From Bacteroidota bacterium (GTDB taxonomy: Bacteria > Bacteroidota > Bacteroidia > M30B66): a DNA stretch of 64,000 bases. Made by a program: the position numbers and the translations under genes. Each line of letters begins with the position of its first letter. The first letter of the stretch is position 1. The stretch spans positions 1 to 64,000 of the forward strand of contig JAIXUS010000025.1 of assembly GCA_027483445.1 (NCBI GenBank), written 5' to 3'. Shown here piece by piece: positions 47,443 through 54,923 of the stretch. The notes below the pieces were generated by a model. It saw only the letters and a program-made list of their open reading frames with translations. It searched no databases and was not told the origin of the DNA.

Positions 47443-47577
47443 TGCTAACCGCGCACAATCTCCATTAGGTTTCGGGGAAAATTTGAGCTCGCATTCCTTT
47501 GGAAATCTCGCGATGAACTGGTAAATTTTGCTTAACAAACCTAACCGTTGTGTGTGTGTGTGTGCAAACCGTTATCG
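47443..47577 (+). repeat. attC-like site 5 (135 bp), with TG expansion
   Basis: Left box TGCTAAC then CGCGCACAA. In the right arm the usual GGCGTTTATGCGC is replaced by an eight-unit TG run before CAAACC and GTTATCG. G-T pairing with GCGCACA may preserve the stem. Match to the start of cassette 5 is partial (11 of 14 with one gap). Confidence 0.8.
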
Positions 47578-47621
47578 GTCATCCAAAAACGACAGACGAG
47601 CAGGAAAGTAACAGCAAAAAA

Positions 47622-47654
47622 TTGACTAACCAACCCCTAAAAATATTACCTTTG
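47622..47654 (+). promoter_or_regulatory. Promoter of cassette 6
   Basis: TTG at 47622, a 22-base spacer, and TACCTTTG at 47647-47654. Only four bases separate it from the GTG start, so the transcript may be leaderless or the start may differ. Confidence 0.55.
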
Positions 47655-47658
47655 GAAG

Positions 47659-48441
47659 GTGGAAAAAATTGGCTTCATAGAGATAAGAATAACCGGTTCA
47701 AAGGTAAATCTTGACCTATCACCCGACAACTACGACATTCGGGAGATTGTCACTATTCTAGAAAATGCCGAAAATTTGCTTTATCCGGGCGACAAGAGAG
47801 ATAGACCGAATATTAGTTACAAGATTGAAGAAGGTTCTGTAAAACACATTCTTAAAACTTCAATCCAGTATATCATCGGATTTAACGCAATCATTGGACA
47901 GGTTAACCAGGTTCAAAATATTGATTTTCTTGACTTGGCTACAGCGAAGGCATTTGAAAACATTCAGGACATAGCTACAAAACGGAATTATGTTTTTAGC
48001 ATCAAGACCTCACTCGACAACACAAACGAAGTGAGAGTTGATAAAACAACAAGATACTACAGAACCGAAGGCATTTGGGCTGACGCTGAATTTTACTTTT
48101 ACGGAAAGGTTACAAATGCAGGTGGGAAGGACAAAGCCAATATCCACGTATTCACTGAAGAACTTGGAACTGTAAGAATACAGACACCAATTAGTTTTCT
48201 TGAGCAATATGACGAAAACCTACTTTACAAGACATTTGGTATTAGAGCAACAGGTAAGCAACATTCGGAAACGGGAGAAATTGACACATCAACATTAAAA
48301 TTTATTGAGTTGGTTGACTACCAACCAAAATATGATGAGGAATATTTAAAAGCACTTCGGGACAAAGCAAAGAAATCTTGGCTTGGCAGTATAGACCCCG
48401 ACAAATGGTTAAATGAAATAAGGGGTGGATATGACGCATAA
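47659..48441 (+). CDS. Possible large antitoxin-like partner of a PIN protein (cassette 6)
   Basis: 260 residues read from a GTG at 47659. No signal peptide; mixed alpha/beta sequence with a nonspecific helical front (DIREIVTILENAENLLYPGDKR) and DTSTLKFIELVDYQPKYDEEY. The C terminus (SWLGSIDPDKWLNEIRGGYD) has the Trp-Leu...Arg-Gly flavour of VapB-type antitoxin tails. The downstream PIN gene overlaps its last codons, as toxin genes usually overlap their antitoxins. I do not recognise the family; the antitoxin role is inferred from position and tail. Confidence 0.6.
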   Translation: MEKIGFIEIRITGSKVNLDLSPDNYDIREIVTILENAENLLYPGDKRDRPNISYKIEEGSVKHILKTSIQYIIGFNAIIGQVNQVQNIDFLDLATAKAFENIQDIATKRNYVFSIKTSLDNTNEVRVDKTTRYYRTEGIWADAEFYFYGKVTNAGGKDKANIHVFTEELGTVRIQTPISFLEQYDENLLYKTFGIRATGKQHSETGEIDTSTLKFIELVDYQPKYDEEYLKALRDKAKKSWLGSIDPDKWLNEIRGGYDA

Positions 48442-48915
48442 AGCTGTTTTACTTGATACCAGTTTCTTTATTCGCTTTCTAAATGAGGCACCCATTATTC
48501 AAAAATGCTGACGGATATTTTCGCTACTTTTTACAGAAAGAAATAACGATGATGATTTCTACAATCAGCATTGCAGAGTATTGTGTTGGTGGTGATGTTC
48601 ACGAGCTTCCTTTGAGAAACTTACAAATAGTTCCATTCAATTTAGACCATTCAAAACGAACTGGAGATTTTGCGAAAATTGCATTCAATGCGAGGGAAGA
48701 ATGGTAAAATAGATGTTTCAAACAGAAATATTATTCCGAACGACACAAAACTATTTGCACAAGCCGACTGTGAAAAATCCATCGAGTTTTACCTTTCATC
48801 CGACAGTGAAAGTTTGAAAATTTACAGTATACTTAAACAAGAAACTACACCGAAATTCCAATTCATTGACTTAAACATTCCTTACAATGAAACCTTCGGA
48901 CTTCTTGACCTTTGA
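48430..48915 (+). pseudogene. PIN-domain toxin, frameshifted (cassette 6)
   Basis: From ATG 48430 (overlapping the partner's stop), MTHKAVLLDTSFFIRFLNEA is the start of a VapC-like PIN ribonuclease. The frame closes at once. Its continuation lies in the next frame (FKNADGYFRYFLQKE, then STISIAEYCVGG, FNLDHSKRTGDFAKIAF). It changes frame again near 48700 to SNRNIIPNDTKLFAQADCEK and ends at 48915. Two single-base indels are needed, so it is probably dead in this genome; sequencing error is possible but less likely for two. Confidence 0.75.
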
Positions 48916-48934
48916 CAAAGAAAGAAGAACCATT

Positions 48935-49063
48935 GCCTAACAGCACACAATCTCCATTAGGTTTCGGGGAAAATTTAAGCTCTCATTCCTTTGGAAATCT
49001 CGCGATGAACTGGTAACTTTTGCTTAATAAACCCAATCGGCGTGTATGCGCAAACCGTCGGCA
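48935..49063 (+). repeat. attC-like site 6 (129 bp)
   Basis: Left box GCCTAAC, AGCACACAATC; right CGTGTATGCGCAAACC then GTCGGCA. Left box does not match the start of cassette 6 (GTTATCGGTCATCC). Right box starts cassette 7. Confidence 0.83.
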
Positions 49064-49070
49064 AACATTA

Positions 49071-49078
49071 TATATTTG
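49071..49078 (+). promoter_or_regulatory. -7 element of cassette 7
   Basis: TATATTTG followed by C, 22 bases before the ATG at 49101. No ideal TTG element upstream. Confidence 0.5.
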
Positions 49079-49100
49079 CCCATCCAAAAACGGAATATAA

Positions 49101-51395
49101 ATGAAATCAAAAGCAATTTTATTATTCTTCTTAACAATATGCTTAACCACAAAAGCCCAAAATTTCGAGTGGGTCCAATCATTCGGTGGTACTTCTAATG
49201 ACCTTGGTAATTCTATTGCGGTGGATGCCTCAGGGAATGTTTATACCACCGGTTACTTTAGTGGCACTGTTGATTTCGATCCGGGTGCCGGAACAGCTAA
49301 CCTTTCATCAGTGGGACAGTTTGATGTGTTCGTTCAAAAATTGGATGCTTCAGGCAATTATCAATGGGCAAGGTCATTTGGCAGCAGCTTAAACGATGTT
49401 GGTCAATCCGTCGCAGTAGATGCTTCAGGCAATGTATATACAACTGGCAGATTCCGTGGAACCGTAGATTTCGATCCTGGAGCGGGTACAGCTAATTTCA
49501 CCTCGGCGGGCCAAGATGATATCTTCGTTCAAAAATTAGACGCTTCCGGTAACTACCTCTGGGCAAAACGCTTTGGTGGGAGCTCCGGTGAAAACGGAAA
49601 TTTCATCACCCTCGATGCTTTAGGACATGTTTACACCACCGGAGCTTTTCAAGGAACCGTTGATTTCGATCCTGGAGTTGCAACATTTACCCTCACATCC
49701 ATAGCAGGAAGCTTCGACGGGTTTGTTCAAAAATTAGACGCTTCAGGGAATTTCGTGTGGGCAAGGTCGTTGGGAGGTAATTCAGATGATGATGGACGAT
49801 CCATCAGGGTAAATGCTTCGGGTGATATTTACACCACAGGAATTTTTAGAGAGACTGTAGATTTCGATCCCGGAGCAGGAACGGCTAACCTTACTTCATC
49901 AGGACAAGAGGATATTTACGTTCAAAAATTAGATGCTTCCGGCAATTTTCTTTGGGCGAGGTCTTTTGGCAACGCCTCAATGGATATCTCCAGTTCTATT
50001 GAGGTGGATGCTTTAGGGAATGTATTTATCACAGGATTCTTCAGAGGAACCGTTGATTTCGATCCAAATGCCGGAATAGCTAACCTTACCTCTGCAGGCC
50101 TCGATGATGCCTTTATTCAAAAACTAGACGCCACCGGTAATTTTATTTGGGCGAGGTCTTTTGGTGGTAGCGGCGCTGACCAAGGATTATCTGTAGCAAG
50201 TGATGCCTCAGGAAATGTATATACCATGGGTGTTTTTGAAGGAACAGTAGATTTCGATCCAGGCGCTGGAATCGCTAACCTTTTATCGGGGGGCTTCGAT
50301 ATTTTTGTGCAGAAACTAGACGCAGCTGGCAACTTTCAATGGGCGAATTCTTTCGGTGCGGTTGGAGCCTCCATCGCGGTAGATGATATCGACAATGTTT
50401 TCACCACGGGATATTTTATCGGTACTGTAGATTTCGATTCAGAGGCAGGAGTTGCTAATCTAAGCTCAGCAGGATCAACAGATGTTTTTGTGAAAAAGAT
50501 GAGCCAATGCGTATCGCCTCCGGCCCCAACAACATCGACTCAGTCTGCCATTTGTGCAGGAAACACGGCTACAATCACTCCCAGCGCAGGCGGAACGAAT
50601 TATCGCTTCTATTCCGAGGCAACGGGAGGCAATCCCTTGGCCGGAGGCAACGGTGTAGCCAGCTTCACTACCCCTGCATTGAGCGCCACCACTACCTTTT
50701 ATGTGGCCTCGGTAAGTGCAGCAGGCTGTGAAAGCGATACCCGAACCGCGGTAACCGTTGTGGTAAATTCGGGCAGTGTCGGATTGCAAACAGAAACCGC
50801 CTGCGGCAGCTATACCTGGCCGGCAAATGCCTCGACCTACAACACAAGTGGTTTTTATACGACTACGCTCACCAACGCTGCCGGCTGTGATTCTGTGATT
50901 ACCTTAAACTTGACAATTAATTCAGTTTCAAACATTGAAACCACCACCACAGACTTAACGATAACTGCAAATAACGCAGGTGCTACTTATCAATGGTTGG
51001 ATTGCAACAATGGCATTGTTCCAATTGCCGGAGAAACCAATCAATCTTTCACAGCTACAGTGAGCGGTAGTTATGCCGTAGAGCTCATCGAAGACGGGTG
51101 CGTAGATACATCTGCATGTGTAACTGTGCTTGTTACCGGTATTACGGAAAAGCCGTTTAGCGAATCAATTCGTGTTTACCCTAATCCTGCAGTTCAAGAA
51201 TTTACGATTGACTTAGGGACTATACATGAAACTGCTCGAGTTAGCATTAAGGATGTAATGGGAAGAATAGTTCATACGTCCAACTACGCATTCACATCGA
51301 CCATCCAAGTTTCCTTGAACGAATCCGCAGGACTTTATTTTATTGAAATTGCTTCAGGTGAAAAAAGAGCAATGTTGAAAGTGATAAATCAATAA
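49101..51395 (+). CDS. Secreted SBBP-repeat protein with T9SS sorting domain (cassette 7)
   Basis: 764 residues. After a signal peptide (MKSKAILLFFLTICLTTKAQ), about seven beta-propeller-type repeats of some 60 residues recur, each with FGG...AVDASGNVYTTG, GTVDFDPGAGTANL and FVQKLDASGN. An Ig-like region follows (CAGNTATITPSAGGTNYRF), then a second repeat (CGSYTWPANASTYNTSG), and a Por/T9SS C-terminal domain (RVYPNPAVQEFTIDLG). It is a surface or secreted protein, probably adhesive. It fills a 2.5-kb cassette, large for a single-gene cassette, and shows that secreted proteins travel with these sites. Confidence 0.88.
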   Translation: MKSKAILLFFLTICLTTKAQNFEWVQSFGGTSNDLGNSIAVDASGNVYTTGYFSGTVDFDPGAGTANLSSVGQFDVFVQKLDASGNYQWARSFGSSLNDVGQSVAVDASGNVYTTGRFRGTVDFDPGAGTANFTSAGQDDIFVQKLDASGNYLWAKRFGGSSGENGNFITLDALGHVYTTGAFQGTVDFDPGVATFTLTSIAGSFDGFVQKLDASGNFVWARSLGGNSDDDGRSIRVNASGDIYTTGIFRETVDFDPGAGTANLTSSGQEDIYVQKLDASGNFLWARSFGNASMDISSSIEVDALGNVFITGFFRGTVDFDPNAGIANLTSAGLDDAFIQKLDATGNFIWARSFGGSGADQGLSVASDASGNVYTMGVFEGTVDFDPGAGIANLLSGGFDIFVQKLDAAGNFQWANSFGAVGASIAVDDIDNVFTTGYFIGTVDFDSEAGVANLSSAGSTDVFVKKMSQCVSPPAPTTSTQSAICAGNTATITPSAGGTNYRFYSEATGGNPLAGGNGVASFTTPALSATTTFYVASVSAAGCESDTRTAVTVVVNSGSVGLQTETACGSYTWPANASTYNTSGFYTTTLTNAAGCDSVITLNLTINSVSNIETTTTDLTITANNAGATYQWLDCNNGIVPIAGETNQSFTATVSGSYAVELIEDGCVDTSACVTVLVTGITEKPFSESIRVYPNPAVQEFTIDLGTIHETARVSIKDVMGRIVHTSNYAFTSTIQVSLNESAGLYFIEIASGEKRAMLKVINQ

Positions 51396-51401
51396 CGTTT
51401 G

Positions 51402-51531
51402 CTTAAAGCGCGCAATCTCCAGTTGGTTTTTTGGGGAAAATTTTGAGCTCTCGATCCTTTGAAAATTTCTCGGTGAACTGATAACTTTCGGTCAACAAGC
51501 CTAAGCGGCGTTTATGCGTGAACCGTTGGTG
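51402..51531 (+). repeat. attC-like site 7 (130 bp)
   Basis: Left box is GCTTAAA (final AAC decayed to AAA), preceded by ATAACGTTT. The start of cassette 7 (GTCGGCAAACATTAT) is complementary in 11 of 15. Right TTTATGCGTGAACC then GTTGGTG. Confidence 0.82.
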
Positions 51532-51616
51532 GCAAGTGTAAAAGACGGCGTAACCATAACAAATTCAAGCATTTAAAAGAATACTTACCTCTACAAAAAC
51601 CGACTTCTAAAATTCT

Positions 51617-51624
51617 TACCTTTG
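51617..51624 (+). promoter_or_regulatory. -7 element of cassette 8
   Basis: TACCTTTG followed by C, 8 bases before the ATG at 51633, implying a very short leader. Confidence 0.45.
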
Positions 51625-51632
51625 CATTGAAA

Positions 51633-53087
51633 ATGGACGAAAATTTAAAATACTATTTAGAAAATACAGTTGTTTCCAAATCTGCTATCGAAAGTAGGTT
51701 GACGCATCCTATTACCAAACTTAGATACCCGACAAGATTAGTTTACGTCCTTTTGAAAAAATATGCCAATGACTTTTTAAAATCAGGTTCAGAACCTCGT
51801 TTTGTTAGTTTAGCAGGGCTTCGGGGAGTGGGTAAAACAACGCTTTTATGGCAAACAGCTAATTATATTTACCTCAATCATCACAAAGACATTTACTTCT
51901 TCAATGTAAATACTTTGAAGAACTTAGGCATAGATTTACATATTGCCTTAGAAGAATTTCAAAGACATATTATTAAAAAACGATTTAATGAGTTGTCAGA
52001 ACCAATCACACTTCTATTTGATGAAGTTCACGATGATGATAATTGGAGCAAGACATTGAAAATCCTTTATGATGAAGCAAGAACTGCTTTTATCCTCTGC
52101 ACAGGTTCATCTGCTCTACTTCTTAACCAAACTGCTGACTTGGCAAGAAGAATGAGAATTGAAAAAATATACCCATTTAAGTTTATAGAATTTGTTGCTG
52201 CAAAAACTTATATGGAAAACAATGGAGGGATGGTATATCCTGAACGTGGACTATCAAACGGATTAAAAGAAGCTCTTTTTTATAGTGAAACGCCAGAAGA
52301 AGCTTTCAGGAAGATTAAAGTATATGAGAACAATGTAAACATATATTTCAACAAAATAAATTCAATAAAGGGTTTACAATTGAAAGACCTTTGGCAGGGT
52401 TACATCAGCTATCAAAATATCCCAAACTTCTTGTTTTTTAAAGACAAATACACAATAAATGACAGCATTCTTGACTTATTTAAGCGAGTTATCTTAGAAG
52501 ACATTCCTAAACTTAAACCAACATTTGCTGATTTTACAAAAATCGAAAGACTAATTCTAAGACTTGCAGGTTCGGATGAAATAAACCCCGAAAAATTAGC
52601 AGGAGTAATCGGAGTAAAGCAAAATGACATAAACGAACTCATAGACATACTAGCGAAAGCAGAGCTATTAAATGTTCTACTTCCTTTTGGTGGTTTAGAC
52701 ACTAAAATAGTTAAGAATAAAAAAGCATTTTTTATGTCGCCTTCCCTTAGGAGAGCCTTACTATCAAATCTATACGGACAAAATTTGCCTGACCAATTTA
52801 GAAGCAAATTAATTGAAGACATAATTGTAATGTATCTAAGACGAGTTCTTGCTGATGGAGTTATTTCATTTTTATCAGGTAATGATGAAGTGAACCCCGA
52901 CTTCGTTATTGAAACAAGAGACAAGCCAATTCTTCTTGAAATAGGAACTAGTAAAACCTCTTTAAGACAGTTGACAAAATCAAATGTAAAATATCGTTAT
53001 GGAATATTGATTTCAAATGGAGTTACAGAGCCAACATTAAAAGGTGATTGTATTCAAATTCCATTTAGTTGGTTTTTACTATTGTGA
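51633..53087 (+). CDS. AAA-type ATP-binding protein (cassette 8)
   Basis: ATG 51633 is preferred; a TTG six bases earlier is possible. The 484-residue protein has Walker A GLRGVGKTTLLWQ near residue 63 and Walker B LLFDEVHDDDNW. The sensor-like block FILCTGSSALLLNQTADLARRMRIEKIYPFKFIEF is typical of AAA_14/DUF4143-related ATPases. The C-terminal half has winged-helix character (KLAGVIGVKQNDINELIDILAKAELL) and a nuclease-like NPDFVIETRDKPILLEIG stretch. Such ATPases occur in mobile islands, possibly in DNA processing or defence. Function is inferred only. Confidence 0.78.
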   Translation: MDENLKYYLENTVVSKSAIESRLTHPITKLRYPTRLVYVLLKKYANDFLKSGSEPRFVSLAGLRGVGKTTLLWQTANYIYLNHHKDIYFFNVNTLKNLGIDLHIALEEFQRHIIKKRFNELSEPITLLFDEVHDDDNWSKTLKILYDEARTAFILCTGSSALLLNQTADLARRMRIEKIYPFKFIEFVAAKTYMENNGGMVYPERGLSNGLKEALFYSETPEEAFRKIKVYENNVNIYFNKINSIKGLQLKDLWQGYISYQNIPNFLFFKDKYTINDSILDLFKRVILEDIPKLKPTFADFTKIERLILRLAGSDEINPEKLAGVIGVKQNDINELIDILAKAELLNVLLPFGGLDTKIVKNKKAFFMSPSLRRALLSNLYGQNLPDQFRSKLIEDIIVMYLRRVLADGVISFLSGNDEVNPDFVIETRDKPILLEIGTSKTSLRQLTKSNVKYRYGILISNGVTEPTLKGDCIQIPFSWFLLL

Positions 53088-53106
53088 CGGAAAATAGAAC
53101 ACTAGC

Positions 53107-53238
53107 CACCAACAGCCATTTTGCAAAAGCGGGGGTTTCGTGCTTCTATGACAGTGAAGAGCTAAATTCAAGCTTTGTACATCTAATGAAGTTTAGTGTT
53201 GGAAAACCCCGCCTTCGTAAAGCGGCAAAACGCTAGTG
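53107..53238 (+). repeat. attC-like site 8, second family (132 bp)
   Basis: Different sequence, same architecture. Left CACCAAC then AGCCATTTTGCAAAAGCGGGG; right AACCCCGCC...AAAGCGGCAAAAC then GCTAGTG. The arms pair (ATTTTGC with GCAAAAC, GCGGGG with CCCCGC). The start of cassette 8 (GTTGGTGGCAAGTG) is complementary to CACTAGCCACCAAC in 13 of 14. Confidence 0.83.
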
Positions 53239-53246
53239 CCAATGTT

Positions 53247-53930
53247 ATGAATACAGACCAGACTTCAATATCAACTTATCACGAATATATCCTTGAAGCA
53301 ATTTACTCTTTAAGACTCGGAGTTACTTTTTATGAAAATGCAAAACAAGTTCCGGCTGACATAGGTTCTGATCAATCAATGCTAAATGCTGAAATAAATA
53401 GTCGCTATTCATTTCTAATGATTTCTAACTCGCTTGAATCCGCTGCCAACGCCTTGCTTCTCAGCCTAAATCTTGACAAAGAATATTACGAAGAATTAGA
53501 ACGTACAAGCACATTAGTTAAGTTTAAATTATTCTGTGACTTTTTAGGCAAGCGACTTGACCAAGGTGATATTAAGTTTGGTAGAATTAAGGATATAATA
53601 AGTTGTAGAAATGAATTTGTTCATCCTAAACCAAGAAAAGCAAATTACCGAATAGACAATTCGACTTCAGAAATAATGTTCGAGGTAAAGTCAACAATAA
53701 ACCGAAACTACCCGACCTACTTTAGCGAAATAAAACCTTCCCACGTTATGACAGCTTTAGAAGACACTTTAATTTTTATTTCTTGGGTTTGTTTTGACAT
53801 TTGTAAGTTAGGGATTCAAGATGGCGCACTTAAACTTGGCTTCGGTTCATACGCTAGCACGGCTGACATCGACATAATTGGAAATGATTACGAAATTAAA
53901 TTTGATAAACGGACTTTTGGACAGCAATGA
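53247..53930 (+). CDS. HEPN-like protein of unknown function (cassette 9)
   Basis: 227 residues from ATG 53247; an earlier ATG would lie inside the attC site. Mostly helical (YSFLMISNSLESAANALLLSL, IISCRNEFVHPKPRKANYRID). Arg121 to His126 in CRNEFVH is an RX4H motif like that of HEPN ribonucleases, placed after a helix as in HEPN domains. No antitoxin gene is present in the cassette, so it may not be a toxin. Family not recognised with confidence; the HEPN call rests on the motif and helical context. Confidence 0.6.
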   Translation: MNTDQTSISTYHEYILEAIYSLRLGVTFYENAKQVPADIGSDQSMLNAEINSRYSFLMISNSLESAANALLLSLNLDKEYYEELERTSTLVKFKLFCDFLGKRLDQGDIKFGRIKDIISCRNEFVHPKPRKANYRIDNSTSEIMFEVKSTINRNYPTYFSEIKPSHVMTALEDTLIFISWVCFDICKLGIQDGALKLGFGSYASTADIDIIGNDYEIKFDKRTFGQQ

Positions 53931-53940
53931 GAAACACTGG

Positions 53941-54072
53941 CACTAACAGCGAATTATCTCCAGTTGGGTTATTGGGGGAAAATTTGAGCACGCGGTTCTT
54001 TGGAAATTTCGTGGTGAACTGATAACTTACGGGCAACAAGCCTAAACGGCGTGTATGCGTGAACCGCTAGCG
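53941..54072 (+). repeat. attC-like site 9 (132 bp)
   Basis: Left CACTAAC preceded by CTGG, complementary to the start of cassette 9 (GCTAGTGCCAATG) in 11 of 13. Right GTGTATGCGTGAACC then GCTAGCG. Family-one centre. Confidence 0.87.
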
Positions 54073-54173
54073 TTCATTGGTAAAAGTCGCTAGAAACAAA
54101 AAAACAATTAATTTAGCTGGCGAAAACCGAAAAGCCTTTTTTAACAGAGTAGGAAAAACAAAACAAGAGCAAA

Positions 54174-54800
54174 ATGAATAGAAAAAAATTAAAAACAACG
54201 CTACCTTTATTTATAACGATTTTGTTTACCCAAATAAATTATGCACAGACGGTGACCATTGGCAAACAAGTATGGATGACAAAAAACTTAAATGTGGACA
54301 AGTTCCGCAATGGCGACCGCATACCGCATGCGAAAACGGTTGAGAAATGGATAGAAGCACACAATAACAAACAACCAGCCTGGTGCTATTATGATAACGA
54401 CCCGGCTAATGGAAAGAAATATGGCAAGCTATACAATTGGTATGCGGTAAACGACTCACGCGGCCTAGCACCAATCGGCTACCACATACCCACAGATGCA
54501 GAGTGGACTATTCTCAAAGATTTTTTAGGAGAAGGTGCCGGCACTAAAATGAAATGTACTAGCGGTTGGAAAGATAATGGTATCTGCACCGACAGTAGCA
54601 GTTTTTCGGCTCTTCCAGGCGGCTACCTCGGCCTCATTGGTACTTTCATTAGTGTTGGCAAGGTCGGCTACTGGTGGAGCTCTACTGAGTCGAATATGAC
54701 ACAGGCCTGGTACCACTATCTGCACTATATCAATGGCTATACAGACAGAGATTTCTTCGATAAGCGCTATGGCCTTTCTGTTCGTTGCCTCAAGGATTAA
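54174..54800 (+). CDS. FISUMP-domain exported protein (cassette 10)
   Basis: 208 residues. A signal peptide (KLKTTLPLFITILFTQINYAQ) precedes a complete FISUMP domain: VTIGKQVWMTKNLNVDKFRNGD, WCYYDNDPANGKKYGKLYNWYAV, GLAPIGYHIPTDAEWTILKDFLG, GYWWSSTE and KRYGLSVRCLKD. It is a compact relative of the gene at 229-2355, whose C terminus is very similar. Cassette carriage of a secreted FISUMP protein suggests the family spreads by these arrays. A terminator follows. Confidence 0.9.
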   Translation: MNRKKLKTTLPLFITILFTQINYAQTVTIGKQVWMTKNLNVDKFRNGDRIPHAKTVEKWIEAHNNKQPAWCYYDNDPANGKKYGKLYNWYAVNDSRGLAPIGYHIPTDAEWTILKDFLGEGAGTKMKCTSGWKDNGICTDSSSFSALPGGYLGLIGTFISVGKVGYWWSSTESNMTQAWYHYLHYINGYTDRDFFDKRYGLSVRCLKD

Positions 54801-54833
54801 TGGTATTAATTTACTTGGTTCTTTGACAATTCG

Positions 54834-54865
54834 AAATCGCTCCTCCAAAGAAGGGGCGATTTTTA
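54834..54865 (+). terminator. Intrinsic terminator inside cassette 10
   Basis: AAATCGC-TCCTCCAAAGAAGGG-GCGATTTTT. It lies after the FISUMP stop and before attC-like site 10. Confidence 0.75.
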
Positions 54866-54923
54866 ATCAGCATCATCCTTCATCAATTATAAAAAAAGAA
54901 AATTGTTCTAAAAACCAACGAAA

